A stretch of DNA of 37,740 bases. It comes from Acidimicrobiia bacterium (GTDB lineage: Bacteria; Actinomycetota; Acidimicrobiia; Spongiisociales; SHLN01). Below the pieces are notes generated by a model. It did not search any database. It worked only from the letters and a program-made list of their open reading frames with translations, and was not told where the DNA came from. The position numbers and the translations under genes are program-made. The stretch is from NCBI GenBank assembly GCA_029862065.1, contig JAOTYB010000005.1, positions 1-37,740 of the forward strand. The letters are read 5' to 3'. How positions within the stretch are numbered: position 1 is the first letter of the stretch; every line of letters starts with the position of its first letter. Shown here piece by piece: positions 9,094-16,172 of the stretch.

Positions 9094-9119
9094 GTTGATG
9101 GGGCCCCACCCCCATCAAC
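9094..9119 (-). terminator. Stem-loop downstream of the fpg-like gene
   Basis: GTTGATGGGG-CCCCAC-CCCCATCAAC: perfect 10-bp stem in the convergent phzF/fpg region. Confidence 0.6.
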
Positions 9120-9134
9120 CGAGGATCTTCCGTT

Positions 9135-10022
9135 TCACTCCAGATCCTCTAACGTCTTTGGCCAATCGTCTTTGAGGATCCGCGACAGGGAGCGGTCGGC
9201 CAGGATTTTGCCGCCGGTTTGGCAGCCGGGGCAGTAGTTGAGGTCGTTTGAGCTGGCGTACACGATCCGCTGCACCGGTGATCCGCACACCGGGCATTGT
9301 TGTTTGAACTTGCCGTGGACGGCCATCTCATCGTGAAAGGCCGTCACCTTGTCGGGGAACCCGTCGCCCAATTCGTCTCGCAGTCGATCCGTCCACTCCG
9401 TGAGCACTTCAACTACGGCGCTCTGCACGGTGAGGGCCTCATCACGGCTCATCTGGCCGGTGAGCTTGAAGGGGGACATCTTGGCCCGGTGGAGGATCTC
9501 GTCGGAGTAGGCGTTGCCGATCCCGCTGAAGAGGCGCTGATCGGTGAGGGCGCGCTTCACGGTGTGGCGAGCCTCCAGCAACTGATCGGCGAACTCGTCC
9601 GGAGGTGCTTCGAGCACTTCCAGCCCTCCCCGGTCGTGGTCGGCCAGGGCCTCCTCTCCTCGAACCAGATGCAGCGTTGCCCGCTTCTTCGTGCTCTGCT
9701 CGGTGAGCAGGATGGATCCCTCTGCGAAGTCGAAGGCGGCCAAGCCCACTTTCTTGGGAATCGTCACACCCTTGGCTTTCCAGCGGATACGGCCGGAAAT
9801 CATGAGGTGCAACACCAGGAAGAGATCGCCCTCGAGCTCGAACACGATCCGCTTCCCAATCCGGCGCAGGCCAAGCACCTTCTTGCCGTTGGCTTCATCG
9901 ATGGGCGGGTCGTAGGAACCGAGCAGGGAAATGCCGGAGATGCGGATCTTCTCGATGGTTTCGCCCACCACGAAGCGATCGAGAGCTTCGATGTAGATCT
10001 GGATGTCGGGAAGCTCAGGCAT
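9135..10022 (-). CDS. Formamidopyrimidine-DNA glycosylase / Nei family
   Basis: Start set at MPELPDI (catalytic Pro2/Glu3) rather than the track's upstream start. RRIGKRIVFEL. C-terminal zinc finger CPVCGSPVQRIVYASSNDLNYCPGCQTGGKIL. Confidence 0.9.
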   Translation of the reverse strand: MPELPDIQIYIEALDRFVVGETIEKIRISGISLLGSYDPPIDEANGKKVLGLRRIGKRIVFELEGDLFLVLHLMISGRIRWKAKGVTIPKKVGLAAFDFAEGSILLTEQSTKKRATLHLVRGEEALADHDRGGLEVLEAPPDEFADQLLEARHTVKRALTDQRLFSGIGNAYSDEILHRAKMSPFKLTGQMSRDEALTVQSAVVEVLTEWTDRLRDELGDGFPDKVTAFHDEMAVHGKFKQQCPVCGSPVQRIVYASSNDLNYCPGCQTGGKILADRSLSRILKDDWPKTLEDLE

Positions 10023-10099
10023 GTTCGTTGCCATTCTGGCCGCCTGCAGCCGATGGCGTTGCCGGGAAGCAGCCGGTTGGGCACGTAGACTCCCGCTCT

Positions 10100-11011
10100 A
10101 TGGCCGGATCCGAATCACGCACCCTTGTCCTCCTGGCGTTGGTCGCCAACATGATCATTGCCGTCATGAAGTTCGTCGCCGCCGCGGTGACCGGATCGGC
10201 TGCGATGCTTGCCGAGGGGTTCCACTCCTCAGCCGACAGCGGCAATCAGCTCTTTCTCCTGCGCGGTGCCGCCGTCTCCCGCTACGGACCGAGCGTGACG
10301 CATCAATTTGGCCGCGGCAAGGAGCTGTATTTCTGGTCGTTGATGGTGGCCGTGTTTCTGTTCGTCGCCGGTGCCGTCGTCTCGTTCAACGAAGGCCTGG
10401 AGCGCTTTCGCCACCCGGAGGAAACGTCCAATTTGGCCTGGAGCGTGGGTGTGCTAGTTGCGGCTGCAGTGTTCGAGATCGTCATTGCCTTTTGGCCCGC
10501 CCTCAAGGAGTTCAACCGTCGTCGCGGAAGCCGCAGCGTCTGGCGATCGCTTCGCGAGTCGAAAGACCCGGCCCTTATCGTGGTGTTGGTTGAGGACAGC
10601 GCTGCCGTCCTGGGCGTTTTTATTGCGCTAAGCGGGATCTTGATCGGCGAGTGGACCGGCAACGGACGCTGGGACGGTGCGGCGTCCATGTCCATCGGCG
10701 TCTTGCTAGCCGTTGTTGCCTTCCTGGTGGCCTACGAAGTCAAGAGCCTCCTGGTGGGCGAGAGCGCCACCCGGCAGGTTCGCTCGGAGATCCGGGCGGC
10801 GGTGCTTGCCCATCCCAACGTCCAGAGCATCGGACGCCTGCTCACGATGCACATGGGCCCGAAGGACGTGGTGGTCAACCTCGACGTCGACTTCCAAGAG
10901 GGCCTCTCCGGATCCGAAATCGAGGCGACCATTGACGATATCGAGGCTTCCGTTCGCCAGGTGGCACCGTCGGCCACTCAGATTTTTGTGGAGCCCGAGT
11001 CGGCCCGATGA
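10100..11011 (+). CDS. Cation diffusion facilitator (CDF) family transporter
   Basis: Start at MAGSESRTLVLLALVANMIIAVMKF. AEGFHSSADSGNQLFLL and HQFGRGKELYFWSL are CDF motifs. Confidence 0.9.
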   Translation: MAGSESRTLVLLALVANMIIAVMKFVAAAVTGSAAMLAEGFHSSADSGNQLFLLRGAAVSRYGPSVTHQFGRGKELYFWSLMVAVFLFVAGAVVSFNEGLERFRHPEETSNLAWSVGVLVAAAVFEIVIAFWPALKEFNRRRGSRSVWRSLRESKDPALIVVLVEDSAAVLGVFIALSGILIGEWTGNGRWDGAASMSIGVLLAVVAFLVAYEVKSLLVGESATRQVRSEIRAAVLAHPNVQSIGRLLTMHMGPKDVVVNLDVDFQEGLSGSEIEATIDDIEASVRQVAPSATQIFVEPESAR

Positions 11012-11817
11012 AAGCATCGGCCCCGGCCTCATCGGCCAACCTCGGCCCCGGATTCGACTGTCTGGCCCTGGCGTTGGATCTGAGGTGCGAGGTCGCCGTG
11101 GAGCCGACCGACGAATGGGAGGTTGCTCCAAGTGATCCGTCGGGTTTCGTTGAATCGGCGGCCCGACAACTCCGTTCTGAGCCCCTTCGCATCTCCATTG
11201 CCAGCGAAATCCCCATCGGGCGCGGTCTCGGATCGAGTGCTGCGGTTCTGTCGGCTCTGGCGACAGCCATTCAGCGGCTGGACGGCGGAGTCGAAGATCG
11301 TGAAGCCACGTTCGAATACGTGGCTGCGGAAGAAGGGCACCCGGACAATGCCGCGGCCGCAGTGTTCGGCGGCCTGGTGCATGCTGGCCCACATGGGGTC
11401 TACCCCCTGGAAATCCACGCATCCTGGCAGCCGGTAATTGCGGTTCCGGACGTAACCCTGACGACCTCGGAAGCTCGAGCTGCACTGCCGCACGACGTTC
11501 CACTGGCGGTCGCAAGTAGGACCGCCTCGCGGATGGCCCGTCTGATTGAGGCTCTTCGAACCGGCGACTCCGACTTGCTGCGGACTCTCGAACCGGACGA
11601 GCTTCACGAACCGTACCGCATCGCTCTGCGGCCGGTGATCGGAGAACTCATGAGAGTCGCCCGGTCCGCCGGAGCCCCATTCGTCGCCATCAGCGGTGCC
11701 GGTCCCTCGGTTATCGCCTTGACAACCGATGTGTCTGCGGAGCGCCTCACTGGGGCGTTCGAAGCCGCCGGTGCCAGCGTCTTGGTGGCCCGTGTAGCTC
11801 TCGAGGGTGTCCGCTGA
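11008..11817 (+). CDS. thrB: Homoserine kinase
   Basis: APASSANLGPGFDCLALAL and GRGLGSSAAVLSAL GHMP motifs. C-terminal GAPFVAISGAGPSVIAL. Confidence 0.9.
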   Translation: MKASAPASSANLGPGFDCLALALDLRCEVAVEPTDEWEVAPSDPSGFVESAARQLRSEPLRISIASEIPIGRGLGSSAAVLSALATAIQRLDGGVEDREATFEYVAAEEGHPDNAAAAVFGGLVHAGPHGVYPLEIHASWQPVIAVPDVTLTTSEARAALPHDVPLAVASRTASRMARLIEALRTGDSDLLRTLEPDELHEPYRIALRPVIGELMRVARSAGAPFVAISGAGPSVIALTTDVSAERLTGAFEAAGASVLVARVALEGVR

Positions 11818-11820
11818 TCC

Positions 11821-13287
11821 TTACGGAACCGGTGGGCCGAACGGATTGCTCATGAGAACCGAGCGACAGCCGTCGATCGTGTCCACAGTGGGAGCGAGGG
11901 CGGCGCTTCCGTAGTGCTCGCCGAGAAGAGCGTCTTCGGCGATGCAGTACCAGCGGCCGCTTGCACTCTGGGTAATGATCAGCAACTCCTGGTCGTTGTC
12001 GACGTAGGCGACCTTCCCGGTTCCCGCCTGGTCGGCGGTGCCAACCCACTCCACGTCATCGGACAGGGCGTTGAGAGTTGCGGTCGGGATGTCATAGTCG
12101 CCGGCTCCAAGATAGAGGCTCCGGGCAAGCGTCAGGGTGTCGTTCATGAGATCGATCACGAACTGGTTGTTGGCCCCGTCGCTCGCTTCCAGGCCTGTCC
12201 ACGTGCATGGGTGCACGGCGGCATACCAGACGTCGCCCCATTCCCAGGCACCGAAATCCGTCACTGTGAGGATCTCGCCGGTGTCGGCGAACCTGATGTC
12301 GAAGGTGGCGAAGGCCTCGTCATCCCCGCCGGTAATCGTGAAGTCTGAGAACGTGACAGTCGTCGGGCTCCAATGAAAGGGACTCAAATCCGCGGCCGTG
12401 TCGACCGGTGTGCAGGTGAACAACGGCGGCACGGAGGCATGAAGCGCCACGTAATCGCGAGCAGCTTCGGCAATCAGGAACTGCTGGACAACACCCTCGA
12501 TAGCCGACTTGTCGGCGGCCGTCAGGGGGACGGGCGGAAGGGTCGTAGTTGTGGTCGTAGCCTCACCCTCGGGGTCGGGGCCCGTGATGTCGGCCGTTGA
12601 GGTGGTGGTGGAGCCACCAGGGGCCAACGTCGTTGTGGTCAGTTCAGGGGGAATGGAGGCATCGGTCGTCGGATTGTCGGCGGCCGTAGCTGCCAGCGTG
12701 GTGGTGGTCAGCACCACCGGGTAGCTGAAGTCTCCGCTGGTCACCCGGGCAGCAACGTCGCACGGATCGATCGCCATTCGCCACCCATCAGCCTCCCAGT
12801 AGGCCAGCAAACCCTCGACCCGCAACGATCCCTCGTCATCGGAGACTTCGAGAGAGCCGGTGGCAAAGTCACCGACGACTTGAATCTCGATGGAACTGAA
12901 GGTGAGCTCGACCGGCTCGTCAACATCCGACGTGAAGGCTGCGTACTCCTCGGGAGTGCAGGTGTTCTGGAACTCGACGGCGGAGGCGTTGTACACAGCT
13001 TCCCATTCACCAGCCGCGGCCGCCTGGAAGTAGGTCGTGGTGAGGTCGGTAATGAAAGCCTCGGTGATGGCCCTTTCCTCTGGGGTGGTCGTTGAGGTGG
13101 TAGGTGGCTTGTCGGACAACATATCGAGGAGCTCGTCGGCGACGGCGTCTGAGATGCCCGTGTCGGGGACACCGGCCGGCGGAGCGGTAATGGGAGCGGT
13201 GACAGCCTCGTCGCCGCCGGAGCAGGCACTGGCGATGAGAGCGAAACCGATGATCAAAACGGCCGCGGGTCGGCGAAATGTGCGCAT
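11821..13287 (-). CDS. Modular secreted lipoprotein: two NTF2-like modules, Thr-rich linker, C-terminal pilin-head-like module
   Basis: MRTFRRPAAVLIIGFALIASAC22 lipobox. Two modules ending GWRMAIDPC and VWYAAVHPC. C-terminal GRWYCIAEDA...C...NPF. Confidence 0.75.
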   Translation of the reverse strand: MRTFRRPAAVLIIGFALIASACSGGDEAVTAPITAPPAGVPDTGISDAVADELLDMLSDKPPTTSTTTPEERAITEAFITDLTTTYFQAAAAGEWEAVYNASAVEFQNTCTPEEYAAFTSDVDEPVELTFSSIEIQVVGDFATGSLEVSDDEGSLRVEGLLAYWEADGWRMAIDPCDVAARVTSGDFSYPVVLTTTTLAATAADNPTTDASIPPELTTTTLAPGGSTTTSTADITGPDPEGEATTTTTTLPPVPLTAADKSAIEGVVQQFLIAEAARDYVALHASVPPLFTCTPVDTAADLSPFHWSPTTVTFSDFTITGGDDEAFATFDIRFADTGEILTVTDFGAWEWGDVWYAAVHPCTWTGLEASDGANNQFVIDLMNDTLTLARSLYLGAGDYDIPTATLNALSDDVEWVGTADQAGTGKVAYVDNDQELLIITQSASGRWYCIAEDALLGEHYGSAALAPTVDTIDGCRSVLMSNPFGPPVP

Positions 13288-13320
13288 AACGAGGAATATC
13301 GACCCTCGATTTGGCCGCCT

Positions 13321-14064
13321 TTAGCGGTTAGTGGCAGGCTGGGAAGCGGCCGAAATCAGCTCGGCGAAAAGGGTGCGAGCGGCCGGCTCGGTGCCGACCA
13401 GGTTCTCAGGATGCCACTGCACCGCCCGGAGCGGCCAGGTCTCGTCCTCGGCTTCCACCGCCTCGATTACACCGTCCTCACTCCAGGCAACAGGACGCAG
13501 GCCGGGAGCGGGAGTGAGCACCGCCTGGTGGTGGAGGGAGTTCACTTTTAGCTCGGTAGTTCCAAACAGCTGCGCCAGGCCGCACCCCTCTGCCAGACCG
13601 ATCGACTGATGGGCCTCGCTCTCGGCCCCATCGCCGGTGACGAAGTGCTCAAAGCCGCCCTCAATCTGGGTGGGGATGTCGGCGATCAGGTCGCCGCCGA
13701 GCGCCACGTTGAGTACCTGGAGGCCCCGACAGATCGCCAACACCGGCAACCGATGCTCGGCGGCGTATCTGGCTACGGCCAGCTCCATCTCATCCCGGGG
13801 CCCATGGACTCCGTACACCGCCGTGTGGGCTTCTCCGTTGTACCGCTCGGGGTCGATGTCGCCACCGCCGGTCATCACCAGACCATCCAAACGGCCGAGG
13901 GCGGCCGGGACCAGATCGGGATGCAGAATCGGCAGCACGAACGGCACGCCGCCGGCCTCGGCAACCGCGCTGGAGTAGTTGAGGGTGACTGTGGTGGCCG
14001 GCTGTGCACCGTAGCTGGTGGTGACATCGCGCTGCTGAGAAGTGATTCCTATGACGGGTGTCAT
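13321..14064 (-). CDS. Class I glutamine amidotransferase-like, peptidase C26 (PuuD-like)
   Basis: MTPVIGITSQQ; GLVMTGGGDIDPERYNGE; LPVLAICRGLQVLNVALGG; VQWHPENL. Confidence 0.9.
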   Translation of the reverse strand: MTPVIGITSQQRDVTTSYGAQPATTVTLNYSSAVAEAGGVPFVLPILHPDLVPAALGRLDGLVMTGGGDIDPERYNGEAHTAVYGVHGPRDEMELAVARYAAEHRLPVLAICRGLQVLNVALGGDLIADIPTQIEGGFEHFVTGDGAESEAHQSIGLAEGCGLAQLFGTTELKVNSLHHQAVLTPAPGLRPVAWSEDGVIEAVEAEDETWPLRAVQWHPENLVGTEPAARTLFAELISAASQPATNR

Positions 14065-14121
14065 GGATGAAAGACTAGATCGTGTTTGCGTAGTGGGTCG
14101 CCACGGGCCAAGCTATACCCA

Positions 14122-14214
14122 ATGGGATCAGTGATCAAAAAGCGGCGCAAGAAGATGTCGAAGCATAAATACCGCAAACGTCTGCGCGCCAACCGCCACA
14201 AGCGCAAGAAGTAG
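14122..14214 (+). CDS. bS22-like (AURKAIP1/COX24 domain) small ribosomal protein, 30 aa
   Basis: Translated by hand: MGSVIKKRRKKMSKHKYRKRLRANRHKRKK. Too short for the ORF track. Matches the actinobacterial MGSVIKKRRKRMxKKKHRK pattern. Confidence 0.88.
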   Translation: MGSVIKKRRKKMSKHKYRKRLRANRHKRKK

Positions 14215-14217
14215 GCG

Positions 14218-14236
14218 GGAACGCCTTCGGCGCTCC
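14218..14236. terminator. Stem-loop between convergent bS22-like and response-regulator genes
   Basis: GGAACGCC-TTC-GGCGCTCC (one wobble pair) between stop codons at 14214 and 14239. Confidence 0.55.
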
Positions 14237-14238
14237 TC

Positions 14239-14913
14239 TCAGCTAATCGCTTCGCTCCACTCTTCGGGTGGGTATTTCTTTGCCCGGTCGGCCTGGAGGC
14301 GGGCCGCGTAGGCGGCGGCTTCGCTCCTGCGACTCATCTCTAGTTTTGACAGGAGGTTCGAGACGTAGTTCTTGACGGTCTTCTCGGCCAGGAAGAGACT
14401 CTCGGCGATCTGCCGGTTGGTCTTGCCTTCCGAGATGAGGTCGAGGATCTTTCGTTCCTGGGGCGAAAGCCGGGCCAGAAGCGGATCGTCTGGTTCGTCA
14501 CCACGAATTCGGGCAAAGAGCCGATCGGTCAGGTTCGGATCCAGCAAAGACTCGCCGTCGCCCACCCGCCGCACTGCGTCCACCAGATCGGCCGAGTCAA
14601 TTCGCTTGAGCACGTAACCGGAAGCGCCCGCCATGATCGAAGACACAAGGGCCTCCTCGTCGGCGTAGGAGGTGAGCATCAGCACGTTTACGTCAGGCCA
14701 GCGGGAGCGAATCTCCCGACAGGCTTCAACTCCGGTGCCATCGGGCAGGCGCACATCCATCACAACAACGTCCGGTGAGTGATATCCGACCTGGCGGATG
14801 GCGTTGTCGACGTCGCCGGCTTCGCCAACCACATCCAGGTCGTCCTGGGCATCGATCAGCGTCTTGAGCCCCTGTCGTACTACTTCGTGGTCGTCGACGA
14901 GCACAACCTTCAT
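14239..14913 (-). CDS. NarL/DevR-type LuxR-family response regulator
   Basis: Start at MKVVLVDDHEVVRQGL. Phospho-acceptor region DVVVMDVRLPDG. LuxR HTH LSPQERKILDLISEGKTNRQIAESLFLAEKTVKNYVSNLLSKL. Confidence 0.92.
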   Translation of the reverse strand: MKVVLVDDHEVVRQGLKTLIDAQDDLDVVGEAGDVDNAIRQVGYHSPDVVVMDVRLPDGTGVEACREIRSRWPDVNVLMLTSYADEEALVSSIMAGASGYVLKRIDSADLVDAVRRVGDGESLLDPNLTDRLFARIRGDEPDDPLLARLSPQERKILDLISEGKTNRQIAESLFLAEKTVKNYVSNLLSKLEMSRRSEAAAYAARLQADRAKKYPPEEWSEAIS

Positions 14914-15025
14914 GCAATGGCTCCTTACGGCTCGTGCCAGCGTATCGCACCCGGGCTGGCATCTGCGAGCGCCGGTTGGCCCTTCCGGACAAGGCAAAAG
15001 ACCCTGCCCCGTTAGCCTCTGGATT

Positions 15026-16141
15026 GTGGATTCTCCTTCGTTTAGCTCAGACGATGTCGCCCGGTTGGTGGAGGCGGCTGCCACCGTAGCCGGGGCGGCT
15101 GAGTTGACGGAAACGCTCGAGGCGATTGTGGAAACCGCCATGGATCTAACGGGAGCGTCCTACGGAGCGCTCGGCGTGCTGGGAGGCCATGGCTTCCTTA
15201 CCGAGTTCATCCACAAGGGGGTGGATCCCGAGACCGCCAAAAGGATCGGGGCGCCACCATCGGGCCATGGCCTGCTGGGGACCATCACTCGGGTTGCTGA
15301 AGGTGTCCGCACCGACGATATCGCCGATCATCCGGACTCGGTCAGCTTCCCCGAGCACCATCCGCCGATGGATTCCTTCCTCGGGGTCCCCATTCGGGTG
15401 GGGGATGAGGTCTTCGGCAACCTCTATCTGACCAACAGCGAGGGTGGCTTCCGGGACGGCGACATGGCCAACGTCGAAGCTCTCGCCATCATCGGCGGCT
15501 CGGCCATCGCCAATGCTCGGACCTCCCGCCGGTTGCGCACCGTGGCTGTCGTGGAGGACCGCGAGCGAATTGCCCGTGACTTGCACGACGCCATCATCCA
15601 GGACATATTCGCCGTCGGCCTGGGTCTTCAGGCATTGGCCGGTCGCTTGGGGGAGAGCGAGGCGGCGGTTGAGATCCGTGATGCCACCAGCAAGCTCGAC
15701 GATGCGATCACGGGACTCCGACGGTTCATCTTCGACCTGCGGCCGCCGGTGTGGGCCCATCGGCGGATCCGGGACGAGCTCGCCGAGCTCGCCGATTCAC
15801 TGGCCGAGCCTCATGATGCCGAGGTCGAGCTCCTGTTCCGGGGCGAGGTCGACAGCCTTCCCGAGCGCGTGACAGACGAGATACTGCCCATCGTGCGTGA
15901 ATCGCTCAGCAACGCCTTGCGCCATTCCGGAGCGACCAACATCACTACTTCGGTCGTCCGACACGCCGATCGGGTGGTGGTTAGGACCATCGACAACGGC
16001 GACGGGTTCGAGGTGGAAGCAGCCAACAATGGGATGGGGCTCAGCAACCTGCGGTCGCGGGCCGTCAACCAGGGCGGGTTCGCCGAAATCAGCTCGAGTT
16101 CGGGTTCGGGCACCACGGTGGAGGTGACCCTTCCCCTGTAG
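15026..16141 (+). CDS. DevS/DosT-like GAF sensor histidine kinase (HisKA_3 + HATPase_c), probable heme-binding GAF
   Basis: GTG start (VDSPSFSSDD). GAF with FPEHHPPMDSFLGVPIRVGDEVFGNLYLTN. ERIARDLHDAIIQDIFAVGLGLQ H-box. NGMGLSNLRSRA. Confidence 0.88.
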   Translation: MDSPSFSSDDVARLVEAAATVAGAAELTETLEAIVETAMDLTGASYGALGVLGGHGFLTEFIHKGVDPETAKRIGAPPSGHGLLGTITRVAEGVRTDDIADHPDSVSFPEHHPPMDSFLGVPIRVGDEVFGNLYLTNSEGGFRDGDMANVEALAIIGGSAIANARTSRRLRTVAVVEDRERIARDLHDAIIQDIFAVGLGLQALAGRLGESEAAVEIRDATSKLDDAITGLRRFIFDLRPPVWAHRRIRDELAELADSLAEPHDAEVELLFRGEVDSLPERVTDEILPIVRESLSNALRHSGATNITTSVVRHADRVVVRTIDNGDGFEVEAANNGMGLSNLRSRAVNQGGFAEISSSSGSGTTVEVTLPL

Positions 16142-16172
16142 GGAGTAAGGAAAGGAAGCGTCGGAGGGCCCC

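Noticed and set aside
9297-10088. 263-aa plus-strand ORF across fpg
   Set aside because: Antisense to the well-supported Fpg/Nei gene.
12500-12725. Simple-sequence (GTGGTGGT/Val-rich antisense) tract as a repeat element
   Set aside because: Explained by the Thr/Pro-rich linker of the minus-strand lipoprotein.
14914-15025. DosR/DevR-box-like palindrome in the regulator/kinase divergent region
   Set aside because: Only partial half-site resemblance (TTGGCCCTTCCGGACAAGG, AGACCCTG). No convincing TTSGGGACTWWAGTCCCSAA match found by eye.
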